Shown: positions 36,581-50,205, counted from the stretch's first letter. The stretch: 64,000 nt of DNA from Megalopta genalis (GCF_051020955.1 NW_027477122.1:33114-97113); one strand, 5' to 3'. Notes: generated by a model from the letters alone, not told the origin. Numbers and translations are program-made.

Positions 36581-39390
36581 AACCAGCAGACCTGGACCTG
36601 GGGTTGCGACGGTCGTTCACGTGGAGATTCGTGATAGCGGACGTCTCCAAACCCATCATCGGAGCCGACTTCCTGGCGCACTATGGGTTACTAGTGGACC
36701 TCGCGGGAAGACGACTCCTCGACCGGACGACCACGTTGACATCCAGCGGGAGGATCGCCGCCTCAACAACACCGACCATCAAGGCGATCGTCGGGGACTC
36801 GCCGTACCAGCAGCTTCTAGCGGAGTTCCCGTCTCTCGTGCGTCCAGCAGCGCGGCCGAACAGACCGATCACCCACGAGGTAACACACCATATTACGACT
36901 ACCGCAGGTCCACCAGTGTATAGTAAGCCGCGACGTTTATCGCCCGAACTTTTCAGAAATGCTAGAACGGAATTTGAGGACCTGTTAAGTCTTGGTCACA
37001 TCCGTCCTTCTAAGAGCCAGTGGGCCTCAGCCCTTCACATGGTTGCGAAGAAGGATAACGGATGGCGACCCTGTGGAGACTACAGGTTACTCAATGCCCG
37101 TACGATCGCAGACCGCTATCCGATTCCGCACATCGAGGATTTTTCGAGAATGTTGTCCGGAAAGACGATTTTTACCACGATCGATTTGGTGCGCGCGTAC
37201 CACCAAATCCCCGTCCATCCGGAGGACATTCCGAAAACCGCGATAACGACGCCGTTCGGTTTGTACGAATATGTAGTTATGCCCTTCGGACTGAAAAATG
37301 CAGCGCAGACGTTCCAGCGGTTCATGGACACCGTGATAAGGGGACTGGATTTCTGCTACGCGTACCTCGACGACATCCTAGTGGCGTCAGGTAATGAGAC
37401 GGAGCATAGAGATCACCTGCGATCACCACTTTTTTCACGTCTGCAGGAGTACGGCATCGTCGTGAACCCGAGCAAATGCGTATTCGCGGAATCGGTAGTG
37501 AGGTTTTTAGGTTACGAGGTCAGCGCCGAGGGTACCAGGCCACTAGCCGAGAAAGTTAAGGCCATACACGAATACCCGAAACCCGCAACAGTCAAACAAC
37601 TGCGCGGTTTCCTAGGTATGGTCAATTTCTATCGTAGATTCATACCCGGCGCGGCCACGTTGCAGGCTCCACTCAATCTGCTGTTGCGGGGGCGCAAGCT
37701 GAAAGGCAACACGCCCGTGCAGTGGACGAGTGAGGCGGAATCTGCGCTAGAAAACCTAAAAACCGCGTTAGCGAACGCGACGCTATTGGCGCATCCGTCG
37801 AACGATTCGCGCCTCTCAATCATGGTCGATGCATCAGATTTCGCGCTAGGAGCGACGCTGCAGCAGTGGCAAGGCGGTTCGTGGCAACCGTTAGCTTTTT
37901 GCACGAAAGCCTTGTCACCTGCACAAAAAAAATATAGCGCATATGACCGCGAGCTGCTGGCGATTTACACAGCAGTAAAGCATTTCCGCCATGCGATTGA
38001 GGGACGCGAATTTATAATTTACACGGACCACAAACCGATAGTGTTCGCGTTCAAACAAAGATCGGACAAGTGCACGCCGAGACAGTTCCGATATCTCGAC
38101 CTTATCGGACAGTTCACCACGAACATACAACACGTTAGCGGCAAGGACAACGAGGTCGCAGACGCACTCTCGCGAGTTGAGACGGTTACGTCCATCGATT
38201 ACGCACAATTAGCACGCTCGCAAGAGCACGACAGCGAAGTCGAAAAGTACATAAATGCGTCTGATACCTCGTTGGACCTGAAACGGATACGCACGATAGA
38301 CAGCGACGCGCCTGTCTATTGCGACGTTTCCACCGGTAACGTGCGTCCATTCATAACGGCTCCTTTCCGACGCCAAATTTTCGACGCCGTACACGGATTG
38401 TCGCATCCCGGTGTAAAGGCGACAATCCGTCTGGTAAAACAGCGTTTCGTTTGGCCGTCGATGGAAAAGGATTGCCGAGAGTGGAGTCGGAGCTGCCTCG
38501 CGTGCCAGAGAGCAAAGATCACCAGGCATGTCTCGAGTCCGGTAGGCACCTTCGCGCCGCCGTCGTGCAGGTTTGAGCACGTGCACCTCGACTTGGTAGG
38601 ACCACTACCTACGTCGAGGGGCAATAGATACTGCCTCACCTGCATCGATAGGTATACGCGTTGGCCGGAAGCTTTACCGCTCGAGAACATCGAAGCCGAA
38701 ACAGTCGCGCGTGCCTTTGTTTCGGGGTGGATTGCACGTTTTGGAACACCGGCCAGAATAACGACGGATCAAGGCCGGCAGTTCGAGTCCCATCTGTTCA
38801 GACAAATGAACCACTTACTCGGATGTAAGCATCTAAGAACTACGGCGTACCACCCCGCAGCAAACGGCATGGTCGAGCGTTTTCACCGGCAGCTGAAAAC
38901 GGCGATAAAATGTCGTGCCGACGACCGGTGGACCGACGCGTTACCTGCCGTTCTGCTGGGCATACGAGCGGCGTACCGAGATGACCTAAAGTCGTCAGCC
39001 GCGGAGTTGGTGTACGGCGAGAACATCAAGCTCCCCGCAGAGATGTTCCGCGACAACGATACCAATGCGACCGACCAGGCCCAGGTGATAGAACAGCTGC
39101 GCGACCACTTCCGCAAGATACGACCGACACAGGGTTCCCGCCACGGACAAAGGAGGATGTTCGTCTTTAAGGACCTCGCGACAACATCGCACGTCTTCAT
39201 ACGGACAGACGCGGTACGAGGCCCCCTCCAGAATTCGTACGACGGACCGTTCCCTGTCGTATCCAGGAGCAACGACATAAAGAACTTTATGGTGCGGATT
39301 CGAGGCAAAGAGACCACCGTCTCAGTCGATAGGCTCAAACCCGCCTACATCATCGACGACAAGTACGTTGGTAACGACGTACGACAATAA
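36484..39390 (+). CDS. pol: Pol: reverse transcriptase-RNase H-integrase, retrotransposon A
   Basis: A 968-codon open frame ending at 39,390. It has no ATG at its 5' end and is presumably entered by frameshifting. Residues 1-80 hold the C-terminal part of protease ([11 protein letters not shown]). RT follows, with [35 protein letters not shown] and the catalytic YLDD at about 294-297. RNase H has DASDFALGA (D449), YDRELLAIY and TDHKP (D515). Integrase has an H-H-C-C zinc region (HGLSHPG...CLACQ), then catalytic Asp 703 (LDLVGPLP), Asp 762 (TTDQGRQFE) and Glu 798 (NGMVERFHR). D762 and E798 are separated by 35 residues, as in D,D35E integrases. The C-terminus has GPFPVVSR and [11 protein letters not shown]. 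All catalytic residues are present. Confidence 0.92.
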   Translation: MRVPACVHQRPVKKAKHELFAANGSVIGTYGLKPADLDLGLRRSFTWRFVIADVSKPIIGADFLAHYGLLVDLAGRRLLDRTTTLTSSGRIAASTTPTIKAIVGDSPYQQLLAEFPSLVRPAARPNRPITHEVTHHITTTAGPPVYSKPRRLSPELFRNARTEFEDLLSLGHIRPSKSQWASALHMVAKKDNGWRPCGDYRLLNARTIADRYPIPHIEDFSRMLSGKTIFTTIDLVRAYHQIPVHPEDIPKTAITTPFGLYEYVVMPFGLKNAAQTFQRFMDTVIRGLDFCYAYLDDILVASGNETEHRDHLRSPLFSRLQEYGIVVNPSKCVFAESVVRFLGYEVSAEGTRPLAEKVKAIHEYPKPATVKQLRGFLGMVNFYRRFIPGAATLQAPLNLLLRGRKLKGNTPVQWTSEAESALENLKTALANATLLAHPSNDSRLSIMVDASDFALGATLQQWQGGSWQPLAFCTKALSPAQKKYSAYDRELLAIYTAVKHFRHAIEGREFIIYTDHKPIVFAFKQRSDKCTPRQFRYLDLIGQFTTNIQHVSGKDNEVADALSRVETVTSIDYAQLARSQEHDSEVEKYINASDTSLDLKRIRTIDSDAPVYCDVSTGNVRPFITAPFRRQIFDAVHGLSHPGVKATIRLVKQRFVWPSMEKDCREWSRSCLACQRAKITRHVSSPVGTFAPPSCRFEHVHLDLVGPLPTSRGNRYCLTCIDRYTRWPEALPLENIEAETVARAFVSGWIARFGTPARITTDQGRQFESHLFRQMNHLLGCKHLRTTAYHPAANGMVERFHRQLKTAIKCRADDRWTDALPAVLLGIRAAYRDDLKSSAAELVYGENIKLPAEMFRDNDTNATDQAQVIEQLRDHFRKIRPTQGSRHGQRRMFVFKDLATTSHVFIRTDAVRGPLQNSYDGPFPVVSRSNDIKNFMVRIRGKETTVSVDRLKPAYIIDDKYVGNDVRQ
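36520..36526 (+). other. A-run at the protease/RT frame change (A AAA AAG)
   Basis: Six A followed by G. In the protease reading frame the phase is exactly A-AAA-AAG, a textbook -1 slippery heptamer, and a -1 slip here joins the frame carrying RT-RNase H-integrase. The simpler explanation is a one-base loss in the A-run that disrupted an originally continuous pol. Both copies carry it at equivalent positions (50,145-50,151 in B), so it predates the segmental duplication. Confidence 0.5.
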
Positions 39391-39564
39391 CACAGCAATA
39401 CGTCAGACAGCAGTCACAGTAACGCACCTGAGCCCCGTACTCGTTCCGGTAGAAGAGTACGACTCCCGGAAAGGCTCCAGGTAGGCGTTAGGTAGCAAAC
39501 AGCCAGCGACAGTAACCTTAAGATTGACATAAGCGAATATATTAGAGATAGTAACGTTTGCACT

Positions 39565-39577
39565 GGTAAGGGGGTGA
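39565..39577 (+). other. Polypurine tract, retrotransposon A
   Basis: The purine-rich GGTAAGGGGGTGA lies directly before the 3' LTR (TGTAGCGG), the expected place for plus-strand priming. The 187 bp between the pol stop and this tract hold no other recognisable feature. Confidence 0.6.
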
Positions 39578-40220
39578 TGTAGCGGCCAGTCGGCGCGCAT
39601 AAGAGAAGATTTATTTCTCGCGCAAACGACTAACATATTTATGACTCTCCTTCGAAAAGGCTATCTTTGAGTAAACTGTTTTCTGTGCGGATGGCAATAA
39701 GCCAGTAGAGTTTCTTTTTTACCTGATTCTCGATAGCCTACGAGACCGTCATAAATAACGGGAAATTCCGAAGGGCACGCAAAACGGACCCGAACGCCGG
39801 ACGTCCGAGCGCAACGGCCCTGAGGAAAACCCAGGCCGTTACATCATAAAAAACGCACCCACTCCGATCACCACGCGGTCCCAAAACGGGACGCGCTCAG
39901 GGCGTAAGGGACAACGCGGTGAGAAGGAGATGGACAACGCTGATTGGGAAAACCCATTCGCGGGTCAACCAATCAGGGGGTGTCCAGAGCCCTTGCCGGG
40001 GGCAAACAGGAAAATATAAAAAGAGCAACAGTGAGACGCTCGCCCTCATACCTCGCATACCTTCGATACGCCTCATACCTCGCATACCTTCGATACTTCT
40101 CATACCTCTCTTGCTACGACGTCACGTTACCCGAAAGTGTTTCTACGCAACTTAATAAATAAAGTTTAATAGTTACACCGCACGCACCAGTTATTTACCA
40201 GAACACACTCCATAACTAAA
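39578..40220 (+). repeat. 3' LTR, retrotransposon A
   Basis: 643-bp repeat matching 34,832-35,474 with the two substitutions noted there. It carries a TATA box at 40,015 and overlapping AATAAA signals at 40,154-40,163, and is followed by target duplicate AAGC and satellite. Confidence 0.93.
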
Positions 40221-43200
40221 AAGCTATATCACATATATCGCAATTATCTGAAGATAGATCATTTGTTTCTCATGTATTTAAAGCTAAGCCTTCTACTTCG
40301 GAGGAATTTGAAGCTAAATCATGTGTTTCGATTGGATTTGAAGCTAACTCGTTTGTTTCGCATGCAGTTGAAGCTATATCGCTTATATTCGCAAGTATTT
40401 GAAACCAAATCATTCGATTCGCATGAATTTGAAACTAGGGCTTCTACTTCGCATTGATTCCAAGCTAAATCATGTGTTTCGCTTGGATTTGAAGCTAACT
40501 CGTTTGTTTCGCATGCAGTTGAAGCTAAATCATGTATATCACAAGTATTTGAAGCTAAACCGTTCGTTTCGCATGGATTTGAATCTAAGCCTCCTACGTC
40601 GCATGAATTTGAATCTAAATCATGTGTTTCGCTTGGATTTGAAGCTAACTCGTTTGTTTCGCATGCAGTTGAAGCTAAATCATTCGTTTCGCATAAATTT
40701 GAAACTAAGGCAACTACTTCGCATTAATTTGAAGCTAAATCATGTGTTTCGCTTGGATTTGAAGCTAACTCGTTTGTTTCGCATGCAGTTGAAGCTAAAT
40801 CATGTATATCACAAGTATTTGAAGCTAAACCATTCGTTTCGCATGGATTTGAATCTAAGCCTCCTACATCGCATGAATTTGAATCTAAATCATGTGTTTC
40901 GCTTGAATTTGAAGCTAATTCGTTTGTTTCGCATGCAGTTGAAGCTAAATTATGTATAAACAAGTATTTGAAGCTAAACCACTTGCATCGCAAGGATTTG
41001 AAGCTAAACCATGTGATTCGCAAGAATTTGAAGCTAAATCATGTGTTTCGCTTGGATTTGAAGCTAACTCGTTTGTTTCGCATGCAGTTGAAGCTATATC
41101 GCTTATATTCGCAAGTATTTGAAACCAAATCATTCGATTCGCATGAATTTGAAACTAGGGCTTCTACTTCCCATTGATTTCAAGCTAAATCATGTGTTTC
41201 GCTTGGATTTGAAGCTAACTCGTTTGTTTCGCATGCAGTTGAAGCTAAATCATGTATATCACAAGTATTTGAAGCTAAACCGTTCGTTTCGCATGAGTTT
41301 GAATCTAAGCCTCCTACGTGGCATGAATTTGAATCTAAATCATGTGTTTCGCTTGTATTTGAAGCTAACTCGTTTGTTTCGCATGCAGTTAAATCTAAAT
41401 CATGTATATCACAAGTATTTGAAGCTATACCATTCGTTTTGCATGGATTTGAAGCTAAGCCTTCTACTTCGCATGAATTTGAATCTTAATCATGTGTATC
41501 GCTTGGTTTTGAAGCCTACTGGTTCGTTTCGCCTGCATTTGAAGCTAATTCATGTATATAACAAGTATTTGTAGCTAAACCATGTGTTTCGCAGGGATTT
41601 GAAGCTAACTCGTTATTTTCGCCTGCATTTGAAGATAAATCATGTATATCACAAGTATCTGAAGTTAAACCATTTGTTTCGCATGGGTTTGAAGCTAAGC
41701 CTTCTACTTCGCATTGATTTGAAGCTAAATCATGTGTTACGCCTGGATTTTAAGCTAACTTTCTTGTTTCGACTGCATTTGAATCTATATCAGTTATATC
41801 GCAAGTATATGAAGCTAAATCAATTGTATCGCATGGATTTGATGCTAAGCCTTCTACTTCGCATTGATTTGAAGCTAAATCTTGTGTTTCTCTTGGATTT
41901 GAAGCTAACTCGTTTGTTTCGCATACAGCTCAAACTAAGTCATGTATATCACAAGTATTTAAAGCTAAACCATTTGTTTCGCATAAATTTGAAACTAAGG
42001 CTACTACTTCGCATTGATTTGAAGCTAAATCATGTGTTTCGCTTGGATTTGAAGCTAACGCGTTTGTTCCGCATGCAGTTGAAGCTAAATCATGTATATC
42101 ACAAGTATTTGAAGCTAAACCGATCGTTTCGCATGGATTTGAATCTAAGCCTCCTACGTCGCATGAATTTGAATATAAATCATGTGTTTCGCTTGGATTT
42201 GAAGCTAACGCGTTCGTTCCGCATGCAGTTGAAGCTAAATCATGTATATCACAAGTATTTGAAGCTAAACCATTCGTTTCGCATGGATTTGAATCTAAGC
42301 CTCCTACTTCGCATGAATTTGAATCTAAATCATGTGTTTCGCTTGCATTTGAAGCTAATTCGTTTGTTTCGCATGCAGTTGAAGCTAAATTATGTATAAA
42401 CAACTATTTGAAGCTAAACCATGTGTTTCGCATGGATTTGAAGCTAATTCGTTTGTTTCGCATGCAGTTGAAGCTAAATCATGTATATCACAAGTATTCG
42501 AAGCTAAACCATTTGTATCGCATGGATTTGAAGCTAAGCCTTCTAATGCGCAATGATTCGAATCTAAATCATGTGTTATGCTTGGACTTGAAGCTAACTC
42601 GATTGTTTCGCATTCCTTCTACTTCGCATTGATTTGAAGTTTGGATTAGAAGCTAACTCGATTGTTTCGCATGCAGTTGAAGCTATATCGCTTATATTCG
42701 CAAGTATTTGAAACCAAATCATTCGATTCGCATGAATTTGAAACTAGGGCTTCTACTTCGCATTGATTTCAAGCTAAATCATGTGTTTCGCATAGATTTG
42801 AAGCTAACTCGTTTGTTTCGCATACAGTTGAAGCCAAATCATGTATATCACAAGTATTTGAAGCTAAACCGTTCGTTTCGCATGGATTTGAATCTAAGCC
42901 TCCTACGTCGCATGAATTTGAATCTAAATCATGTGTTTCGCTTGGATTTGAAGCTAACTCGTTTGTTTCGCATGCAGTTGAAGCTAAATCATGTATATCA
43001 CAAGTATTTGAAGCTAAACCATTTGTATCGCATGGATTTGAAGCTAAGCCTTCTAATGCGCAATGATTCGAAGCTAAATCATGTGTTTTGCTTGGATTTT
43101 AAGCTAACTCGATTGTTTCGCATTCCTTCTACTTCGAATTGATTAGAAGTTTGGATTAGAAGCTAACTCGATTGTTTCGCAATGCACTTTATGCTAAATC

Positions 43201-46200
43201 ATGTATAAAACATGTATTTGAAGCTAAACCATTTATTTTGCATGTATTTGAAGCTAAGACTTATACTTTGCATGAAATTGAAGCTAAATCATGTGTTTCG
43301 CTTGCATTTGAAGCTAATTCGTTTGTTTCGCATGCAGTTGAGGCTAAATTATGTATAAACAAGTATTTGAAGCTAAACCATTTGCATCGCAAGGATTTGA
43401 AGCTAAACCATGTGATTCGCAAGAATTTGAAGCTAAATCATGTGTTTCGCTTGGATTTGAAGCTAACTCGTTTGTTTCGCACGCATTTGAAGCTATATCG
43501 CTTATATTCGCAAGTATTTGAAACCAAATCATTCGATTCGCATGAATTTGAAACAAGGGCTTCTACTTCGCATTGATTTCAAGCTAAATCATGTGTTTCG
43601 CTTGGATTTGAAGCTAACTCGTTTGTTTCGCATGCAGTTGAAGCTAAATCATGTATATCACAAGTATTTGAAGCTAAACCGTTCGTTTCGCATGGATTTG
43701 AATCTAAGCCTCCTACGTCGCATGAATTTGAATCTAAATCATGTGTTTCGCTTGCATTTGAAGCTAATTCGTTTGTTTCGCATGCAGTTAAAGCTAAATC
43801 ATGTATATCACAAGTATTTGAAGCTAAACCGTTCGTTTCACATGGATTTGAATCTAAGCCTCCTACGTCGCATGAATTTGAATCTAAATCATGTGTTTCG
43901 CTTGGATTTGAAGCTAACTCGTTTGTTTCGCATGCAGTTGAAGCTATATCGCTTATATTCGCATGTATTTGAAGCTAAACCGTTCGTTTCGCATGGATTT
44001 GAATCTAAGCCTCCAACGTCGCATGAATTTGAATCTAAATCATGTGTTTCGCTTGGATTTGAAGCTAACTCGTTTGTTTCGCATGCAGTTAAAGCTAAAT
44101 CATGTATATCACAAGTATTTGAAGCTAAACCGTTCGTTTAACATGGATTTGAATCTAAGCCTCCTACGTCGCATGAATTTGAATCTAAATCATGTGATTC
44201 GCTTGGATTTGAAGCTAACTCGTTTGTTTCGCATGCAGTTGAAGCTATATCGCTTATATTCGCAAGTATTTGAAGCCAAATCATTCGTTTCGCATAAATT
44301 TGAAACTAAGGCTACTACTTCGCATTGATTTGAAGCTAAATCATGTGTTTCGCTTGGATTTGAAGCTAACTCGTTTGTTTCGCATGCAGTTAAAGCTAAA
44401 TCATGTATATCACAAGTATTTGAAGCTAAACCGTTCGTTTCGCATGGATTTGAATCTAAGCCTCCTACGTCGCATGAATTTGAATCTAAATCATGTGTTT
44501 CGCTTGGATTTGAAGCTAACTCGTTTGTTTCGCATGCAGTTGAATCTAAATCATGTATATCACAAGTATTCGAAGCTAAACCATTTGTATCGCATGGATT
44601 TGAAGCTAAGCCTTCTAATGCGCAATGATTCGAAGCTAAATCATGTGTTTTGGTTGGATTTGAAGCTAACACGATTGTTTCGCATTCCTTCTACTTCGCA
44701 TTGATTTGAAGTTTGGATTAGAAGCTAACTCGATTGTTTCGCAATGCAGTTTATGCTAAATCATGTATAAAACATGTATTTGAAGCTAAACCATTTATTT
44801 CGCATGTATTTGAAGCTAAGACTTATACTTGCATGAAATTGAAGCTAAATCATGTGTTTCGCTTGGATTTGAAGCTAACTCGTTAGTTTCGCATGCAGTT
44901 GATGCTATATCGCTTATATTCGCAAGTATTTGAAGCCAAATCATTCGTTTCGCATAAATTTGAAACTAAGGCTACTACTTCGCATTGATTTGAAGCTAAA
45001 TCATGTGTTTCGCTTGGATTTGAAGCTAACTCGTTTGTTTCGCATGCAGTTGAAGCTAAATCATGTATATCACAAGTATTTGAAGCTAAACCGTTCGTTT
45101 CGCATGGATTTGAATCTAAGCCTCCTACGTCGCATGAATTTGAATCTAAATCATGTGTTTCGCTTGGATTTGAAGCTAACTCGTTTGTTTCGCATGCAGT
45201 TAAAGCTAAATCATGTATATCACAAGTATTTGAAGCTAAACCGTTCGTTTCGCATGGATTTGAATCTAATCCTACTACTTCGCATGAATTTGTATCTAAA
45301 TCATGTGTTTCGCTTGGATTTGAAGCTAACTCGTTTATTTCGCATGCAGTTGAAGCTAAATCATGTATATCACAAGTATTCGAAGCTAAACCATTTGTAT
45401 CGCATGGATTTGAAGCTAAGCCTTCTAATGCGCAATGATTCGAAGCTAAATCATGTGTTTTGCTTGGATTTGAAGCTAACTCGATTGTTTCGCATTCCCA
45501 CTACTTCGCATTGATTTGAAGTTTGGATTAGAAGCTAACTCGATTGTTTCGCAATGCAGTTTATGCTAAATCATGTACAAAACATGTATTTGAAGCTAAA
45601 CCATTTATTTCGCATGTATTTGAAGCTAAGACTTATACTTTGCATGAAATTGAAGCTAAATCATGTGTTTCGATTGGATTTGAAGCTAACCCGTTGTTTT
45701 CGCATGCAGTTGAATCTAAATCATGTATATCACAAGTATTTGAAGCTAAACCATTCGTTTCGCATGGATTTGAAGCTAAGCCTCCTACTTCGAATGAATT
45801 TGAATCTAAATCATGTGTATTGCTCGGTTTTGAAGCCAACTGGTTTGTTTCGCTTGCATTTGAAGCTAATTTGTTTCTTTCGCATGCAGTTGAAGATAAA
45901 TCATGTAAATCACAAGTATTTGAAGCTAAACCATGGGTTTCGCATGGATTTGAAGCTAACTCGTTTGTTTCGCATGCAGTTAAAGCTAAATCATGTATAT
46001 CACAAGTATTTGAAGCTAAACCGTTCGTTTAACATGGATTTGAATCTAAGCCTCCTACGTCGCATGAATTTGAATCTAAATCATGTGATTCGCTTGGATT
46101 TGAAGCTAACTCGTTTGTTTCGCATGCAGTTGAAGCTATATCGCTTATATTCGCAAGTATTTGAAGCCAAATCATTCGTTTCGCATAAATTTGAAACTAA

Positions 46201-48456
46201 AGCTACTACTTCGCATTGATTTGAAGCTAAATCATGTGTTTCGCTTGGATTTGAAGCTAACTCGTTTGTTTCGCATGCAGTTGAAGCTATATCGCTTATA
46301 TTCGCAAGTATTTGAAACCAAATCATTCGATTCGCATGAATTTGAAACTAGGGCTCCTACTTCGCATTGATTTCAAGCTAAATCATGTGTTTCGCTTGGA
46401 TTTGAAGCTAACTCGTTTGTTTCGCATGCAGTTGAAGCTAAATCATGTATATCACAAGTATTTGAAGCTAAACCGTTCGTTTCGCATGGATTTGAATCTA
46501 AGCCTCCTACGTCGCATGAATTTGAATCTAAATCATGTGTTTCGCTTGGATTTGAAGCTAACTCGTTTGTTTCGCATGCAGTTAAAGCTAAATCATGTAT
46601 ATCACAAGTATTTGAAGCTAAACCGTTCGTTTCGCATGGATTTGAATCTAAGCCTCCTACGTCGCATGAATTTGAATCTAAATCATGTGTTTCGCTTGGA
46701 TTTGAAGCTAACTCGTTTGTTTCGCATGCAGTTGAATCTAAATCATGTATATCACAAGTATTCGAAGCTAAACCATTTGTATCGCATGGATTTGAAGCTA
46801 AGCCTTCTAATGCGCAATGATTCGAAGCTAAATCATGTGTTTTGGTTGGATTTGAAGCTAACACGATTGTTTCGCATTCCTTCTACTTCGCATTGATTTG
46901 AAGTTTGGATTAGAAGCTAACTCGTTTGTTTCGCAATGCAGTTTATGCTAAATCATGTATAAAACATGTATTTGAAGCTAAACCATTTATTTCGCATGTA
47001 TTTGAAGCTAAGACTTATACTTGCATGAAATTGAAGCTAAATCATGTGTTTCGCTTGGATTTGAAGCTAACTCGTTAGTTTCGCATGCAGTTGATGCTAT
47101 ATCGCTTATATTCGCAAGTATTTGAAGCCAAATCATTCGTTTCGCATAAATTTGAAACTAAGGCTACTACTTCGCATTGATTTGAAGCTAAATCATGTGT
47201 TTCGCTTGGATTTGAAGCTAACTCGTTTGTTTCGCATGCAGTTGAAGCTAAATCATGTATATCACAAGTATTTGAAGCTAAACCGTTCGTTTCGCATGGA
47301 TTTGAATCTAAGCCTCCTACGTCGCATGAATTTGAATCTAAATCATGTGTTTCGCTTGGATTTGAAGCTAACTCGTTTGTTTCGCATGCAGTTAAAGCTA
47401 AATCATGTATATCACAAGTATTTGAAGCTAAACCGTTCGTTTCGCATGGATTTGAATCTAATCCTACTACTTCGCATGAATTTGAATCTAAATCATGTGT
47501 TTCGCTTGGATTTGAAGCTAACTCGTTTATTTCGCATGCAGTTGAAGCTAAATCATGTATATCACAAGTATTCGAAGCTAAACCATTTGTATCGCATGGA
47601 TTTGAAGCTAAGCCTTCTAATGCGCAATGATTCGAAGCTAAATCATGTGTTTTGCTTGGATTTGAAGCTAACTCGATTGTTTCGCATTCCCACTACTTCG
47701 CATTGATTTGAAGTTTGGATTAGAAGCTAACTCGATTGTTTCGCAATGCAGTTTATGCTAAATCATGTACAAAACATGTATTTGAAGCTAAACCATTTAT
47801 TTCGCATGTATTTGAAGCTAAGACTTATACTTTGCATGAAATTGAAGCTAAATCATGTGTTTCGATTGGATTTGAAGCTAACCCGTTGTTTTCGCATGCA
47901 GTTGAATCTAAATCATGTATATCACAAGTATTTGAAGCTAAACCATTCGTTTCGCATGGATTTGAAGCTAAGCCTCCTACTTCGAATGAATTTGAATCTA
48001 AATCATGTGTATTGCTCGGTTTTGAAGCCTACTGGTTTGTTTCGCTTGCATTTGAAGCTAATTTGTTTCTTTCGCATGCAGTTGAAGATAAATCATGTAA
48101 ATCACAAGTATTTGAAGCTAAACCATGGGTTTCGCATGAATTTGAAGCTAACTCGTTTTTTTCGCCTGCATTTGAAGATAAATCGTGTATATCACAAGTA
48201 TTTGAAGCTAAACCATTCGCTTCGAATGGATTTGAAGCAAAGCCTTCAACTTCGCATTGATTTCAAGATAAATCATGTGTTTCGCTTGGATTTGAAGCTA
48301 ACACGTTTGTTTCGCATGCAGTTGAAGCTAAAACATGTACATCACAAGTATCTGAATCTAATCCATCTGTTTCGCAAGAATATGAAGCTATGAATCTAGT
48401 CCATGTGATTCGCATGAATTTGAAGCTAAATCATGTGATTCGCATGGATTTGAAGC
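40221..48456. repeat. Satellite array between the two retrotransposons
   Basis: Ordinary 30-bp monomer array in the same orientation as 1-34,831. It starts with GCTATATCACATATATCGC, the continuation of the monomer broken by retrotransposon A. It spans the end of duplication copy A, the 236-bp joint (41,985-42,220) and the left half of copy B. No gene is supported. Confidence 0.88.
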
Positions 48457-49099
48457 TGTAGCGGCCAGTCGGCGCGCATAAGAGAAGATTTATTTCTCGC
48501 GCAAACGACTAACATATTTATGACTCTCCTTCGAAAAGGCTATCTTTGAGTAAACTGTTTTCTGTGCGGATGGCAATAAGCCAGTAGAGTTTCTTTTTTA
48601 CCTGATTCTCGATAGCCTACGAGACCGTCATAAATAACGGGAAATTCCGAAGGGCACGCAAAACGGACCCGAACGCCGGACGTCCGAGCGCAACGGCCCT
48701 GAGGAAAACCCAGGCCGTTACATCATAAAAAACGCACCCACTCCGATCACCACGCGGTCCCAAAACGGGACGCGCTCAGGGCGTAAGGGACAACGCGGTG
48801 AGAAGGAGATGGACAACGCTGATTGGGAAAACCCATTCGCGGGTCAACCAATCAGGGGGTGTCCAGAGCCCTTGCCGGGGGCAAACAGGAAAATATAAAA
48901 AGAGCAACAGTGAGACGCTCGCCCTCATACCTCGCATACCTTCGATACTCCTCATACCTCGCATACCTTCGATACTTCTCATACCTCTCTTGCTACGACG
49001 CCACGTTACCCGAAAGTGTTTCTACGCAACTTAATAAATAAAGTTTAATAGTTACACCGCACGCACCAGTTATTTACCAGAACACACTCCATAACTAAA
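48457..49099 (+). repeat. 5' LTR, retrotransposon B
   Basis: 643 bp starting TGTAGCGGCC and ending CATAACTAAA, with a TATA box at 48,894, a 27-bp repeat from 48,924 and AATAAA signals at 49,033-49,042. It has the same bases as the 5' LTR of copy A at both LTR-diagnostic positions. Confidence 0.93.
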
Positions 49100-49117
49100 T
49101 TGGTGACTCGACGTGCG
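49100..49117 (+). other. Primer-binding site, retrotransposon B
   Basis: TTGGTGACTCGACGTGCG immediately after the 5' LTR, identical to copy A. Confidence 0.6.
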
Positions 49118-49192
49118 ATAACTGTGCAGTGCGCGACTAAAAAACGTTGGGTGAAGTAATCACAAGTGACATGCCGTAAAATAAGGGCAGAA

Positions 49193-50014
49193 ATGGACAC
49201 AGGTATGAGCCAGGGAAACGCCGCGTTACCTGAGGTGTGCCGGGTCGGCATACGAGTGCCACCGTTCTGGCCCGAACAACCGGCGATCTGGTTCCACCAG
49301 ATAGAAGGCCAGTTCGCTTTGAATGGCGTCACCGCGGACACGACGAAGTACAACTACGTAATGTCTCAACTGGAACCGAAATATGTCCTGGAGGTCCAGG
49401 ACCTAATCACATCACCGCCGGCCACCGAGAAGTATGAGACACTAAAAGGCGAACTAATCCGGCGCCTGTCCGCGTCCGAAGGGAGACGAATCCAGCAGCT
49501 GCTGGAAAAAGAAGAGATGGGAGACAGAACGCCATCTCAATTTCTGCGGCACATGCAGAACTTGGCAGGTCAGGCAGTACCGGACAAATTTCTGGGTACA
49601 TTATGGACTGGCAGGCTACCCAGCATGATCCGGGCGATCGTAAGCGCGCAGCCAGACATTCCGCTAAACAAGCTGGCGCAAATCGCGGACCAGATACACG
49701 AGGGCACAACCCAAGCCCACGTGGCCAGCGTAGCCGCCCCGCAGACCGAGACGACAGAGGCAATGAGAGGCCTGCTGGAGGAATTCAAACTCGTCGTCAG
49801 CGAGCTCACACGTCCGCGGACCCGTGATAACCGATCAACATCGAGGCACCGTTCGAGGAGACACCGCGGCCGTTCGGGATCTAGAGGCCGTCGCCGGAGC
49901 GCATCCCCGCGAAACGTGGACCATTGCTGGCACCACCAGACCTTCGGAACGAGATCCACGAAGTGCCGACAGCCGTGCACATTCGACGCGGGAAACGATC
50001 GGGCATCACGGTAA
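49193..50014 (+). CDS. gag: Gag polyprotein, retrotransposon B
   Basis: A 273-residue Gag starting at the first in-frame ATG. It is identical to copy A except for Tyr to His in the terminal cysteine/histidine cluster (CWHH instead of CWYH), caused by T to C at 49,931. The cluster still has its C-x2-H-x9-C-x3-C spacing, with an extra neighbouring His. Capsid-like N-terminal half and Arg/Ser-rich RNA-binding tail are as in copy A. The same base change alters Val to Ala in the overlapping protease frame. Confidence 0.88.
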   Translation: MDTGMSQGNAALPEVCRVGIRVPPFWPEQPAIWFHQIEGQFALNGVTADTTKYNYVMSQLEPKYVLEVQDLITSPPATEKYETLKGELIRRLSASEGRRIQQLLEKEEMGDRTPSQFLRHMQNLAGQAVPDKFLGTLWTGRLPSMIRAIVSAQPDIPLNKLAQIADQIHEGTTQAHVASVAAPQTETTEAMRGLLEEFKLVVSELTRPRTRDNRSTSRHRSRRHRGRSGSRGRRRSASPRNVDHCWHHQTFGTRSTKCRQPCTFDAGNDRASR

Positions 50015-50205
50015 ATGCGGCAAATTGTGATGGACCGCGGACCCGCCGTCTCTTCATTCTTGAACGCAGCAAGAACGAAGAATACCTTATAGACACCGGT
50101 TCAGACCTGTGCGTGTACCCGCGTGCGTACATCAAAGGCCCGTTAAAAAAGCGAAACACGAACTGTTTGCGGCAAACGGGTCCGTCATCGGCACGTACGG
50201 GCTGA
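49924..50205 (+). CDS. Retroviral-type aspartic protease segment, retrotransposon B
   Basis: Same organisation as copy A: the catalytic DTG is in [11 protein letters not shown], in the -1 frame relative to gag, and the protease signature stops at the A-run 50,145-50,151 and resumes in the pol frame. The frame has no ATG. The shared defect shows the frame change existed before the duplication. Confidence 0.75.
   Translation: MLAPPDLRNEIHEVPTAVHIRRGKRSGITVNAANCDGPRTRRLFILERSKNEEYLIDTGSDLCVYPRAYIKGPLKKRNTNCLRQTGPSSARTG

Larger units (their letters stand above)
34832..40220 (+). mobile_element. Ty3/gypsy LTR retrotransposon, copy A (5,389 bp)
   Basis: A complete element inserted in the satellite. 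It has two 643-bp LTRs, a candidate primer-binding site, gag, protease, reverse transcriptase-RNase H-integrase, a polypurine tract and a 4-bp target duplication AAGC (34,828-34,831 and 40,221-40,224). If the element and one AAGC are removed, the flanks rejoin to GATTTGAAGCTATATCAC, a sequence found intact elsewhere in the array, for example at 17,091 and 20,591. The order RT-RNase H-integrase and the absence of an envelope gene place it among ordinary gypsy-type (Metaviridae) retrotransposons. GC content is much higher than in the surrounding satellite. The pol region is split by a frame change inside protease, described separately. Confidence 0.95.
28596..41984. repeat. 13.4-kb tandem segmental duplication, copy A
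   Basis: About 13,389 bp of satellite plus an embedded LTR retrotransposon are repeated at 42,221-55,609 with a constant offset of 13,625 bp. The left limit is where the two copies last differ in GCGTTCGTTCC versus TCGTTTGTTTC. The right limit is where A continues GCATAAATT and B continues GCATGGATT. By eye I see only about seven single-base differences (A positions 30,220, 30,535, 33,014, 33,753, 36,306, 39,543 and 40,906), about 0.05 percent, so the duplication is very recent or homogenised. Confidence 0.9.

Noticed and set aside
38209..38690. Antisense open frames across pol
   Set aside because: They overlap conserved integrase coding sequence on the opposite strand and have no recognisable motifs.
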